From assembly GCA_003352285.1 (NCBI GenBank), contig QQVN01000002.1, positions 1 to 64,000 of the forward strand: a stretch of 64,000 nucleotides of DNA. The letters run 5' to 3'. The position numbers and the translations under genes are program-made. Positions 1 through 8,357 of the stretch are shown here, piece after piece. The notes under the pieces were generated by a model. It made no database searches and was not told the DNA's origin. It saw only the letters and a list, made by a program, of their open reading frames with translations. Origin of the DNA: Thermoproteota archaeon. GTDB lineage: Archaea > Thermoproteota > Nitrososphaeria > Nitrososphaerales > Nitrosopumilaceae. Position 1 is the stretch's first letter; every line of letters begins with the position of its first letter.

Positions 1-105
1 CGTTGACTGGGATGGTTGTGCCGTTGACTGGGATGGTTGTGCCGTTGACTGGGATGGTTGTGCCGTTGACTGGGATGGTTGTGCCGTTGACTGGGATGGT
101 TGTGC
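1..105 (-). repeat. Five tandem 21-bp repeats coding GTTIPVN
   Basis: Five perfect head-to-tail copies of a 21-bp unit (1-21, 22-42, 43-63, 64-84, 85-105), with a partial sixth to about 115. The array may continue beyond the window. The length is a multiple of three, so copy-number change keeps the frame and only alters the number of NGT sequons. There are no spacers, so it is not a CRISPR. Confidence 0.95.
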
Positions 106-1291
106 CGTTGACTGGTACATCAAAGGATGTAGAATTCAATAATGAAGAAGTTGAGTTGGAGGAATCCTCAGGGACAACATTGGGTATGGTGTCACCGGTT
201 GAGGGTTCCTCCTGTGTGGTTGAGTCTAATGAAGAAGTTGAGTTGGAGGAATCCTCAGGGACAACATTGGGTATGGTGTCACCGGTTGAGGGTTCCTCCT
301 GTGTGGTTGAGTCTAATGGTAAATCATCCAATACTTCAGTAAAGTCGGTAATGGATGGTATTTCGCCTGAATCAATGGTCGATACATCAGAATCAGTTGA
401 GTTATCTGGCATCTCTTCTGCATATGCTTCAGGCCAATATGAGGAAGATATGGAGTATGGCGTGATGATAGCAGAAGATAATAATATTCCAATAAAGAGT
501 AAACTTAGAAACTTTTGAAGATGATAAAACTTTACATCTGAATTTTCATTTCGAATAAACACAAATCCGACAAGCGGAATTAACAAAAGGAGTAAAACAG
601 GATTCTTAGTATCCACTATAGAAGATACAGAATTCTCAAATGCATTGAATATTGGATTGTTAGGATCAACATTCCAGAGATTGTCTAAATATCTCCAATC
701 AAAAAAGTTTGGATCAATATTAGATATTGTCAAGATGTGGGTTTGGTCTTCAAAGAGTTCAATGAAATTCTCATTGAATGGAACGGATATGGTAGACCAG
801 ATGTTACTTGCATCGATGAGGTTATCGTCATGGTTTGAATCAACAAGTTGGTTAGCCAGTGAAGCCAGTAGACCACTGTCTTGCCCCTTGAAGCGTTCTT
901 TGTAGAGAATTCTTTCCATCATTGCTTGTCTGTCGACATTATGCTTGACAGTGAGAATGATTGAATCCTTACCGTATTGTCCAGTTGCAACATCAATTTT
1001 TTCAATCATGTTTAGCTTTCTTTCAATGATTGGTGTGTTGATGACTTGCTCATTAGATCGTTTCTTGTTTGTTATAACATCCAAGTTTTCAGCTAGTGAA
1101 ACTTTGTAGCTCAAAGATGATCGATCAGTAGAAACTTTTTGAACTGAATTTTTTGTAATTTTTAAAATTTCAAAATTTTCAAAGCTCATATCATCATATT
1201 GGAAGAGATTAAGATCATATGCATCAATTGATGAAAATGATGGAAATATCAACAACAACGAAAGTAGTAATCCAATGATCTTAGCTTGCAA
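1..1291 (-). CDS. Exported membrane protein with Asn-sequon tandem repeats (C-terminus cut by window edge)
   Basis: Open minus-strand frame from a TTG at 1291 to the window edge, about 430 codons with no stop. The start is supported by a GGAGGGG Shine-Dalgarno (complement of 1299-1305) seven bases upstream, and by the signal-peptide-like N-terminus MQAKIIGLLLSLLLIF. Residues about 25-225 form a soluble domain I do not recognise. Hydrophobic segments lie near 230-248 and 268-290. Then comes a Ser/Thr/Glu/Pro-rich tail: two identical 29-residue repeats (about 326-383) and, from about 396, a 7-residue repeat GTTIPVN. Each NGT is an N-glycosylation sequon. Inferred to be a cell-surface glycoprotein; family unknown. 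Plus-strand frames here are shadows. Confidence 0.75.
   Translation of the reverse strand, partial: MQAKIIGLLLSLLLIFPSFSSIDAYDLNLFQYDDMSFENFEILKITKNSVQKVSTDRSSLSYKVSLAENLDVITNKKRSNEQVINTPIIERKLNMIEKIDVATGQYGKDSIILTVKHNVDRQAMMERILYKERFKGQDSGLLASLANQLVDSNHDDNLIDASNIWSTISVPFNENFIELFEDQTHILTISNIDPNFFDWRYLDNLWNVDPNNPIFNAFENSVSSIVDTKNPVLLLLLIPLVGFVFIRNENSDVKFYHLQKFLSLLFIGILLSSAIITPYSISSSYWPEAYAEEMPDNSTDSDVSTIDSGEIPSITDFTEVLDDLPLDSTTQEEPSTGDTIPNVVPEDSSNSTSSLDSTTQEEPSTGDTIPNVVPEDSSNSTSSLLNSTSFDVPVNGTTIPVNGTTIPVNGTTIPVNGTTIPVNGTTIPVN
141..314 (-). repeat. Two identical 87-bp tandem repeats in the same gene
   Basis: Positions 141-227 and 228-314 are base-for-base identical 87-bp units, coding 29 residues each with two N-x-S/T sites (NSTS and flanking Ser/Thr). 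Identity at third positions points to recent duplication or gene conversion. Confidence 0.93.
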
Positions 1292-1337
1292 AAAGCTGCC
1301 CCTCCAAGTTTTTAGAAAATTGGGTAGCTGGGATGAA

Positions 1338-1383
1338 AGCTATGACATAGCTAAAAAATTCTATTAGATGTCCTCTAGGACAT
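1338..1383. promoter_or_regulatory. Two short palindromes upstream of the repeat-protein gene
   Basis: In the 278-bp gap 1292-1569 I see a perfect 15-bp palindrome, AGCTATG-A-CATAGCT (1338-1352), and a second, ATGTCCT-CT-AGGACAT (1368-1383). They lie 47-92 bp before the TTG start at 1291, so they could be operators or short RNA hairpins. The rest of the gap holds no convincing gene; 1395-1410 matches the protein repeat in inverted orientation. Confidence 0.4.
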
Positions 1384-1569
1384 ATTTTCCGGTGCACCAT
1401 ACCCAATGTTTGTAGGTTGAAAAGTTCCAATAAGAGAAGAGGAATTTTTCAGATTATAGAAGGTCCAAGCTGGTAATTGACCTACTTTAGTGGTCCATTT
1501 TGGAAGGGTCAAAAGATTGGATTTTTGAAATTATTTTTCAAAATAGATCGGTATATCAAAAATCATTTT

Positions 1570-2061
1570 TTAGAAATTAATCACTCTGACTAGTTTCCAA
1601 TTTGTGACATCCTCAGAAAATTCTTGGATAGCAATTTTGTCGATATGGAATTTCTTTGGAATTTGCAAATTATCTACAAGAGATTTTTTTTCGTCATCTT
1701 TCATTTTTTTGTAAATTAAACTAACATGTGGTAGGTAGTCATAATGAGAGATATTATCAAGTTGTTTTTGTAAATTTTGAAAAATTTTTTCTAGTTCATA
1801 ATTCATTTGAATGTTAATGAATAATGTCTTCCAGATATTGTCACTGTAATCTATGTTGTTTGTATATACATCAAATGATTTAATCCCTTGAATACTATTA
1901 CAAACAAAATCTTCTAGTTTTCCAAGTGCAATATCAACAAGGCCATAAGTAGTGATATGTGGAATAAATACAGGAGACTTGTATTTATCAGCAAGATCAG
2001 AAATGATCTTTTGTAAAATTTTTCTGTCTTTATTTGAAGGTACTAACCATACAGCATACAT
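1570..2061 (-). CDS. 2H phosphoesterase (cyclic phosphodiesterase-like)
   Basis: 163 residues with the two H-x-T/S signatures of the 2H superfamily: HITTYG near residue 35 and HVSLIY near residue 112. Start MYAVWLVPS and the spacing of the two motifs fit CPDase/LigT-like proteins, which open 2',3'-cyclic or ADP-ribose 1'',2''-cyclic phosphates during RNA end processing. A second 2H protein (ThpR) lies at 52886. Substrate cannot be read from the sequence. Probably monocistronic; 68 bp from the next minus-strand gene. Confidence 0.7.
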   Translation of the reverse strand: MYAVWLVPSNKDRKILQKIISDLADKYKSPVFIPHITTYGLVDIALGKLEDFVCNSIQGIKSFDVYTNNIDYSDNIWKTLFINIQMNYELEKIFQNLQKQLDNISHYDYLPHVSLIYKKMKDDEKKSLVDNLQIPKKFHIDKIAIQEFSEDVTNWKLVRVINF

Positions 2062-2129
2062 GACTAATCATATACAAACATGTAACTTATAATATTAAAA
2101 CAAAAGAAAGAACATTTCGTCTGTAACAT

Positions 2130-2777
2130 TTACTCGTAAGTAGATGTTGATTGTGACGAAAGTCCAGTTGGGGATGGTACAGATGGGAATTTGTCTCCAA
2201 TCTGTTGTTCAGCAACCGCAGAAGCTTCTTGTAAGATCTTGTCTGTCTCTTCATTAGACACATCAGATTCCATGTTAAATGAATCTCCAGCTAATGAGTC
2301 CATCATAAGACCATTCAATGTTTGCGTCATAGAATTCAATTCAGAGTCTGCTTCTGGCATAAATCTTCCAAGTGAAGACTTCAAACCTTTCATGGTTGAC
2401 ATTGCAGGTCCGATTGCTACCATTGCATCACCTAAGTCATGAATCGTTGTCAATCTTAACTGAACTTGTTCTAAAGACATTCTTGCGTTGCCTAGCATTC
2501 TTGTAACTTTACGAATTTCTGCTAACTCGTTTGACAAAACTTTGCTTGCACTAGTATCATGTTGTTGCATTGCAGTTACAATTCTTTGGAAGAGTTGTGC
2601 ATCTCTTTCACGAAGTTTTGTAAGCATCGAATCCATTTTGGATATTTGTACCTGCAGTTTGTTTACTGCGTTCTGGATTCGTGGTTTCAATGCACCTTGT
2701 GGCTTTACTGCATCACGAAGTTTGCCTGTTACACTTTGGGTCTCTTGTCGAGCCCAAGTCTTATCAAAGCCTGGCAT
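2130..2777 (-). CDS. cdvB: ESCRT-III-like cell-division protein (CdvB paralogue)
   Basis: 215 residues, mostly helical and basic at the N-terminus, acidic and flexible at the C-terminus, as in Snf7/ESCRT-III proteins. It shares colinear blocks with the gene at 30294, for example LKPR, KVLSNELAEIRKV, LGNAR and NEETDKILQEA. CdvB-type polymers constrict the membrane in cell division of Cren- and Thaumarchaeota. There is no obvious C-terminal winged helix, so it resembles the shorter CdvB1/B2-type paralogues. cdvA and cdvC are not adjacent. An AT-rich TATA-like box (2811-2820) lies upstream. Confidence 0.82.
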   Translation of the reverse strand: MPGFDKTWARQETQSVTGKLRDAVKPQGALKPRIQNAVNKLQVQISKMDSMLTKLRERDAQLFQRIVTAMQQHDTSASKVLSNELAEIRKVTRMLGNARMSLEQVQLRLTTIHDLGDAMVAIGPAMSTMKGLKSSLGRFMPEADSELNSMTQTLNGLMMDSLAGDSFNMESDVSNEETDKILQEASAVAEQQIGDKFPSVPSPTGLSSQSTSTYE

Positions 2778-2874
2778 GGTGGCAAGTTTAAGATTTTACA
2801 CTTAATGAGAGGTGTATATTTAGATCAACTAGAAACTAAATTTAGCTAACAAAAGTAACATGATCTAGGTAAAA

Positions 2875-3636
2875 ATGAATGAAAAAATTGTCGTATTTGA
2901 TTCCGGTTTAGGCTCTCTTTCAATAATAAAACCAATCCAAAGAGTTAGAAAATCTGATATCATCTATTTTGCAGATAATAAAAATTTCCCCTATGGAAAA
3001 AAACCCGTGTCAGAGTTAAAGAAAATTATTCAGAACACAATTTCAGTGATTGAAAAAAAATTCAATCCAGAAATAATCATTATCGGTTCAAACACACCTA
3101 CGTTGTTGTTTCCTGAAATATTATCTAAAAAAATACATGGTGTCCTTCCACCACTCATAGATGCTTCAAGGGTAACAAGAACAGAGAATATTGCCATATT
3201 AGCAACAGAAACAGTCGTTAACAGTAAAAAGATTGATCTTTTCATAAAGAAGCAAAAGATTTCTCAATCGATCAAAGTTTTTAAGATAAATGCATCTCCA
3301 TTGGTAAATCTTGTTGAATCGGGAAAATTTCTTGAAGATAAAAAATATTGTAGAAAGATAATTCAAAGAACATTAAAAAAAATAATTTTAAAGAATGAAA
3401 TTGACGTGTTTACTCTATCAAGTACACATTTACCTTTTTTGAAAGATATACTAGAGAAAGAATTCCCTAGTGTAAAATTTTTAGATCCAGCTCCAAGCAT
3501 TGCAAAGAGATTGCCAAAATCTAATTTGAAACGTAACAGATTAAGTATCTATACAAATGGAGATCTAAAAAAATTCCAGTATACATTAAAGAAGATTAAC
3601 ATATCAAATAGAGTAAAGAAATTGGAGATCAGTTAG
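2875..3636 (+). CDS. Glutamate/aspartate racemase homologue lacking both catalytic cysteines
   Basis: 253 residues that follow the MurI template: FDSGLGSLSII at the N-terminus, YFADNKNFPYG near residue 31, then IGSNTPT and LSSTHLPFL. In active glutamate racemases the last two motifs are CNT and GCTH. Here both Cys are Ser (Ser72 and Ser183), while the flanking N, T and TH are kept. Fold conserved, cofactor-free racemisation by the usual two-Cys mechanism unlikely. Archaea of this group have no peptidoglycan. Convergent with cbiF (8-bp overlap). Could be a different lyase/isomerase or a ligand-binding pseudoenzyme. Confidence 0.75.
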   Translation: MNEKIVVFDSGLGSLSIIKPIQRVRKSDIIYFADNKNFPYGKKPVSELKKIIQNTISVIEKKFNPEIIIIGSNTPTLLFPEILSKKIHGVLPPLIDASRVTRTENIAILATETVVNSKKIDLFIKKQKISQSIKVFKINASPLVNLVESGKFLEDKKYCRKIIQRTLKKIILKNEIDVFTLSSTHLPFLKDILEKEFPSVKFLDPAPSIAKRLPKSNLKRNRLSIYTNGDLKKFQYTLKKINISNRVKKLEIS

Positions 3637-4393
3637 TTTTCTTCTTTCTGTATCCATGACTAAATGATTTATCATATAGTCTAGAGTATTCGTATGAAGT
3701 TGGCTTTACAACATCGCCAATAATTATTATTGCTGTTCTAGTAATTTTTTCTTTGAAAACTTTTTTTACAATATCATCTAGTGTGCCAGTAATAATTTTT
3801 TGATCACTCCAACTTGCTCGATACACCACGCCAACAGGAGTTGACTTTTTGTATCCACCTTCAAGTGCTTGTTTAACGATATCTGAAAGTAAATGAATGC
3901 TAAGATAAAATACCATAGTTGCATTATGTTTTGCAAGCTCTGAAATTCTTTCCTGCTTTGGAACTTTCGTTCGCTTTTCTGCACGTGTTATGATTATTGT
4001 TTGTGTAACGCCAGGAAGTGTCAGTTGAGTTCCTAATGCACTTGCAGATGCAAGAAAAGATGTCACGCCTGGAATGATTATTGATTCAATGCCATTTTCT
4101 TGCAGGTTGTCAATTTGTTCACGAATTGCACCGTAGATAGTTGGATCACCATCATGCAATCTAATTACAAGTTTACCTTTTTTTGCATTATTAAAAAGAA
4201 GATCAAATATTTCCTCACGAATTAATTTTGATGCATCATGTAGTTTTCCTTTTTTGCAAAGTTTCAAAATTTTTTCTGGGATTAATGATCCTGAATACAC
4301 AACAACATCTGCTTTTTGAATGAGTTTTTTTGCTTTTACAGTAATTAGTTCAGGATCTCCGGGACCACAACCGACAAAATACACCTTTGACAT
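3629..4393 (-). CDS. cbiF: Cobalt-precorrin-4 C11-methyltransferase
   Basis: SAM-dependent tetrapyrrole methylase of corrin-ring synthesis. Seen: N-terminal VGCGPGDPELITVKA glycine-rich loop, VVVYSGSLIP, RLHDGDPTIYGA, IIPGVTSFLASASALG and LTLPGVTQT, all typical of CbiF/CobM. About 254 residues from ATG 4393, the normal family size; an in-frame GTG four codons upstream is an alternative. Last gene of a minus-strand run cbiT-cbiL-cbiF. The YSGSLIP motif separates it from CbiL/CbiH. Confidence 0.9.
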   Translation of the reverse strand: MSKVYFVGCGPGDPELITVKAKKLIQKADVVVYSGSLIPEKILKLCKKGKLHDASKLIREEIFDLLFNNAKKGKLVIRLHDGDPTIYGAIREQIDNLQENGIESIIIPGVTSFLASASALGTQLTLPGVTQTIIITRAEKRTKVPKQERISELAKHNATMVFYLSIHLLSDIVKQALEGGYKKSTPVGVVYRASWSDQKIITGTLDDIVKKVFKEKITRTAIIIIGDVVKPTSYEYSRLYDKSFSHGYRKKKTN

Positions 4394-4457
4394 TTCTGTT
4401 ATCACTCAATCTTTTGATACATGTAATAATGTTTGTTGAGCTTTCATGTTGTTAGAA

Positions 4458-5189
4458 TTAATTAATTTCTGGGCGTTTGACAATAAGTATTGAAAAATAT
4501 TTTGTAGTTAATGTATCATCATTTACTTCGCCCAATGTTAGTTTCCGAATTATTTCTTTTTCTGTTCCAAGGTCTTGCCCTATTGCAAAAGTAGAGTTGT
4601 CAGGGAATCCAGATTCTTTTAGTAATTCTATTACTTGATCAAAGTATCTACCGTCTTTTAGAAAGATTAATGATTCAGCATTTTTTGCAATCTCTTTTAC
4701 AGTTGATAGATCATAACATGAAGGAATTACTGCAACTTTTTCTGCACCCTCTGCAATACTAACTCCAACTTTAGATGCAAATGTAAACATGGAAACAATT
4801 CCCGGTATTACACTAATTTTTAATTCTGGATGATTTGATTTTATTTCTCGATGCATGTATATCCATGTACTGTAAAGATATGGATCACCAACTGTAAGGT
4901 ATACTACATTTTTTCCTGACAGTACTTTCTCTGCCATTATCTTTGCATTTTTTTTCCATGTTGATACTAGAACATCTTTGTCCTTTGTCATCGGAAAGAT
5001 GAGCTTGACAATTTCTTGATCTTTTGATTTATCGATAAGTGAGGACACGACAGATAGTGCAATACTTGGTCTGTCTTCTTTTGAAGCAGGACACATAATG
5101 ATGTCTGCATTATGAATTGCCTTGACAGCTTTGACTGTTAAAAGATCTGGATCACCTGGACCCACTCCTATTCCAATTAATTCAGCCAT
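4458..5189 (-). CDS. cbiL: Cobalt-precorrin-2 C20-methyltransferase
   Basis: 243 residues. Tetrapyrrole methylase with IGVGPGDPDLLTVKA at the N-terminus, MCPASKEDRPS, YLTVGDPYLYSTW and VIPGIVSMFTFAS. The 'VGDPxLYSTW' and the long spacer before it are typical of the C20 enzyme CbiL/CobI. Acts right after precorrin-2 in cobalamin synthesis. Lies between cbiT and cbiF with short gaps (40 and 64 bp), so likely cotranscribed. Thaumarchaeota are known cobalamin producers. Confidence 0.88.
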   Translation of the reverse strand: MAELIGIGVGPGDPDLLTVKAVKAIHNADIIMCPASKEDRPSIALSVVSSLIDKSKDQEIVKLIFPMTKDKDVLVSTWKKNAKIMAEKVLSGKNVVYLTVGDPYLYSTWIYMHREIKSNHPELKISVIPGIVSMFTFASKVGVSIAEGAEKVAVIPSCYDLSTVKEIAKNAESLIFLKDGRYFDQVIELLKESGFPDNSTFAIGQDLGTEKEIIRKLTLGEVNDDTLTTKYFSILIVKRPEIN

Positions 5190-5229
5190 ATAAAATTACT
5201 TTGTAATTCCTAATTAAAATCTAGATGGA

Positions 5230-5820
5230 TTAATTTTTTGTTGCAGATATTACTGTGACTGGATTACGTGCCAACATCATGGTACCCGTCGAAGTTTTTC
5301 TACTTTTAGATATTGTAATTTGAGTAATATCAATTGAGGAGAAACCTAGTTTTTCTATTACTTGAAGTACTGAAAACAAAGTTTCAATCAATATAACACC
5401 AATTATTATTCGTCCTCCGGGTTTTAGTTTGTCCTTTGCCAATTCAAGAATATCTTTTGTGTCTCCTCCAGTTCCTCCAATGAATATGGCATCAGCTTTA
5501 TCAAGCTCCTGAATTTTTTCCTTGGCGTTACCTAGAATTGTAGTTGCATTTTTTATTCCAAACTTTTCTAAATTTTTTTTTGTCAGCTCAATTGCATTCG
5601 GATCAAAATCAATTCCAACAACTTTTCCTGATGATTCAATCTGTATTGCTGCTTCAACTGTTATGGAACCACTGCCACAGCCTATATCATATACAGTAAA
5701 ACCAGGACAAAGTCTTGCTTTGCTTATTTGAATAGCCCTAACTTCCTCTTTAGTAATTGGAACCACATCGGTTCTTTCAAATTCAGAATCTGGAATGCCG
5801 GGTGTTTTAAAGTTCCACAT
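5230..5820 (-). CDS. cbiT: Cobalt-precorrin-6B/7 C15-methyltransferase (decarboxylating)
   Basis: Rossmann-type SAM methyltransferase of corrin synthesis. Seen: WNFKTPGIPDSEFER and VPITKEEVRAI (CbiT hallmark start), VYDIGCGSGSITVEAA (SAM-binding motif I), VVGIDFDP and FIGGTGGD. I place the start at ATG 5820 because it follows a GGTG box nine bases upstream and the protein then begins at the conserved MWNFKTPG. An earlier ATG (5835) and a longer frame overlap the upstream membrane-protein gene. No CbiE domain is fused. Confidence 0.87.
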   Translation of the reverse strand: MWNFKTPGIPDSEFERTDVVPITKEEVRAIQISKARLCPGFTVYDIGCGSGSITVEAAIQIESSGKVVGIDFDPNAIELTKKNLEKFGIKNATTILGNAKEKIQELDKADAIFIGGTGGDTKDILELAKDKLKPGGRIIIGVILIETLFSVLQVIEKLGFSSIDITQITISKSRKTSTGTMMLARNPVTVISATKN

Positions 5821-5837
5821 GATATTTTGCACCATCA

Positions 5838-6428
5838 CTAGGGAATTGGTGAAGGTATTCCACCAGTAGATGGTAAATGCACAAGTGTGTATGATAGTAT
5901 CCACATAAACAGATAGATGAAGACATAACTACCAATTCCAGTTGTAACTAATTTTTTTCTATCAGATTTGGCAAGTTGTAGTCCCATACCCTTGGCAAAT
6001 ATTACAGAAGCTATGAAGATTATTATCATAAATCCAATTGATGCCCATCGGCGTTCTTCACCCTCAATTGGTTCAAAGATGAATGTAGCAGTAACACCTG
6101 CAACAACTGCAAGTCCTATTCTTATCCAGAAAAGTTTGTCTAATTTGGCTTTATTTTGATTAGTTGTAACCTCAGATGCGCTATCTTCTGACTCAACTTT
6201 GGATGTTTTGTTAATTTCAGGTGGGCTTTCTTTTTCAATCTCTGGTAAACTCTCTTTTTCACTAGAAACATCTTTTTTCTCTGAATCATGAGGATCTGGT
6301 GTAGGTTTTGATTTTTTCTTTTTGAATTTTGCCAATGAATCTGCTCGAATAATTTTCAATATGCCTTGTTTAAAATCTTTGGCCACTGATTTCGTGAGTG
6401 AAAGAGTAAGAGTATAATCACCGCTCAT
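5838..6428 (-). CDS. Membrane protein with charged N-terminal linker, heads the cbi run
   Basis: 196 residues. About 95 N-terminal residues are hydrophilic (basic KKKKSK, then Glu/Ser/Pro-rich), followed by three predicted membrane helices (roughly 105-120, 130-150, 162-185) with a conserved-looking EPIEGEERRWAS between the first two. I do not recognise the family; the three-helix C-terminus is of EMC6-like size, which is only a guess. It ends 17 bp before cbiT. Its start is only 12 bp from the divergent NFACT start, so the promoter must lie inside the NFACT coding sequence. Confidence 0.6.
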   Translation of the reverse strand: MSGDYTLTLSLTKSVAKDFKQGILKIIRADSLAKFKKKKSKPTPDPHDSEKKDVSSEKESLPEIEKESPPEINKTSKVESEDSASEVTTNQNKAKLDKLFWIRIGLAVVAGVTATFIFEPIEGEERRWASIGFMIIIFIASVIFAKGMGLQLAKSDRKKLVTTGIGSYVFIYLFMWILSYTLVHLPSTGGIPSPIP

Positions 6429-6440
6429 AGGTATTTGAAT

Positions 6441-8357
6441 ATGGCATTAGCAGGAATTGAGATCAGATATCTAGTAAATCAAATTTCTAATCTTACAAAG
6501 GATTACTATGTTAGCAACATTTACAGTGTCACAAAAGACAGCTTGCTATTCAAATTTCATCATCCAGAGAAACAAGATGTAATGTTGATGCTATCTACAT
6601 TTGGTTTTTGGCAAAGCTCTGTAAAGATAGAACCAATTGAACAAAACAGACTACTAAAAAGATTAAGAAGTGATCTTTTGAGATTAAAACTAACCAAGAT
6701 TGAACAGATCGGAGCTGAAAGAATTGTCTATCTTACTTTTGCAGGATTTGATAAAGAGTTTATAATTATTGGAGAATTTTTTTCTGATGGAAACATAATT
6801 TTGTGCAATAGCGAAATGAAAATTCTTGCACTTCTACATTCAATTGATGTTCGTCACAGAACACTTAAAGTTGGAATGCAATACATTCCACCACCACAAA
6901 ACGGTTTGAATATTTTCAAAATTAGTATGGATGATCTTTTTGAATTAAGATCCGCAGACATTAGCTGTGCAAAATGGGTTGGAAGAAGTTTAGGATTGCC
7001 TACAAAATACGTTGATGAGATATTTAGAAGATCAAACATTGACACTAATCTGAAAGGTTCAGAACTACAAGAAGAACAAATCAGGATACTTTTTGAAACA
7101 ATCACTACTCTTGTAAAAGATGTAAGTGAAGGAAATCATAATCCAATCATAATTAATAATGAAAAGATGGATGTGTTACCAATTAAAATTGAAACAAATT
7201 CTGATGATGTCATTTCTGTTCCTACTTTTATGGAAGGATTGGACAAGACATTCACCGAAAATATTTTAGAAAAAGGAAAAGCAGTCCAATCTACAGGAAT
7301 CGATAAAGAGATCACAGAATTAGAACACAAGTTAGAAGAACAAGATAAGGCTATCTCTATAGTTAAAGAAAAATCAAATGAGATTGCAAAGATTGCAAAG
7401 TATTTACAGGAAATGAATTCTTCTGGAATAATTTCATTGGATGATCAAAGAGCAAATGATATGCTAAGTAAAGTCAATGTGATTATAATCAAAGAGAAAG
7501 GAATTTCGAAATTGAAAATTCATGATGCAAAAATTGAATTTAATATTAAATCATCCTTGCCAGCCATAGCATCATCGCTGTTTAATGAATCAAAACGACA
7601 ATCAAATGCCATAGAATCAATTGAACAGTTAAAAAAACAGACTGAAAAAAGACTTGCAAAGCTTGCTAAAAAGGCAGAGAATGTAATCAACAATGTATTA
7701 TTCTCTGAAGTTAAAAAGAAAAACTGGTTTGAAAGATACAGATGGTTTTACACTTCAGATGGCTTGTTGGCAATTGGTGGTAGAGATTCATCATCAAATT
7801 CATCTATTATTAGAAAACATTTGGAAAAAAATGATCTTGTTTTTCATGCAGATATTTTTGGCTCACCGTTCTTCATTCTAAAAAATGGAAAAAATGCGCC
7901 ATCTGCAAGCTTGAATGAAATAGCTCATGCTACTGTTTGCTTTAGTAGAGCATGGAGAGAGGCAATGTATGGTCTTAGTGCATACTGGGTAAATCCCGAA
8001 CAAGTCAAAAAAGCAGCACCTAGTGGGCAATTTCTCCCAAAAGGATCATTCACTATTGATGGACAAAGAAACTTTGTTCGGGTATCAACAATGAGACTCG
8101 CAGTAGGATTGATTCAGCATGATGATGATATTATTTTGTCGTGTGGACCACCAGAACCAATAAAGAAGAACAGTATTTGTTATGTTGTTATAGAACCATC
8201 AGGTTCTGAATTGGTTGATACTGCAAAAAAAATTAAGATAGAGTTTTTAAAAATGAGAGAAGAAATTGTAAAAACAATTAATCTTGATGATTTTGTTCGA
8301 GTACTTCCTGCTGGAAAGAGCAACATAGTAGAATCAAAAATAAATTTAGATGAATGA
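6441..8357 (+). CDS. rqcH: NFACT / RqcH (Rqc2-like) ribosome quality-control protein
   Basis: 638 residues from ATG 6441 (a TTG six bases earlier is in frame). N-terminal NFACT-N domain begins MALAGIEIRYLVNQI; the middle (about 290-430) is a charged coiled coil; the C-terminal NFACT-R domain shows WFERYRWFYTSDG, GGRDSSSN and HADIFGSPF. NFACT proteins bind stalled 60S/50S-tRNA complexes and in RqcH/Rqc2 recruit tRNA for C-terminal tailing of nascent chains. The DR of the RQC-type active region is present as GGRDSSSN. Overlaps the next gene by 8 bp. Confidence 0.9.
   Translation: MALAGIEIRYLVNQISNLTKDYYVSNIYSVTKDSLLFKFHHPEKQDVMLMLSTFGFWQSSVKIEPIEQNRLLKRLRSDLLRLKLTKIEQIGAERIVYLTFAGFDKEFIIIGEFFSDGNIILCNSEMKILALLHSIDVRHRTLKVGMQYIPPPQNGLNIFKISMDDLFELRSADISCAKWVGRSLGLPTKYVDEIFRRSNIDTNLKGSELQEEQIRILFETITTLVKDVSEGNHNPIIINNEKMDVLPIKIETNSDDVISVPTFMEGLDKTFTENILEKGKAVQSTGIDKEITELEHKLEEQDKAISIVKEKSNEIAKIAKYLQEMNSSGIISLDDQRANDMLSKVNVIIIKEKGISKLKIHDAKIEFNIKSSLPAIASSLFNESKRQSNAIESIEQLKKQTEKRLAKLAKKAENVINNVLFSEVKKKNWFERYRWFYTSDGLLAIGGRDSSSNSSIIRKHLEKNDLVFHADIFGSPFFILKNGKNAPSASLNEIAHATVCFSRAWREAMYGLSAYWVNPEQVKKAAPSGQFLPKGSFTIDGQRNFVRVSTMRLAVGLIQHDDDIILSCGPPEPIKKNSICYVVIEPSGSELVDTAKKIKIEFLKMREEIVKTINLDDFVRVLPAGKSNIVESKINLDE

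Noticed and set aside
1-105. CRISPR array
   Set aside because: 21-bp units are head-to-tail with no spacers and lie inside a coding sequence.
3-518. Long plus-strand frame over the left-edge repeats
   Set aside because: It is the shadow of the minus-strand sequon protein; the minus frame has signal peptide, SD and membrane segments.
2875-3636. Functional glutamate racemase for cell-wall synthesis
   Set aside because: Both catalytic Cys are Ser and no peptidoglycan genes are present.
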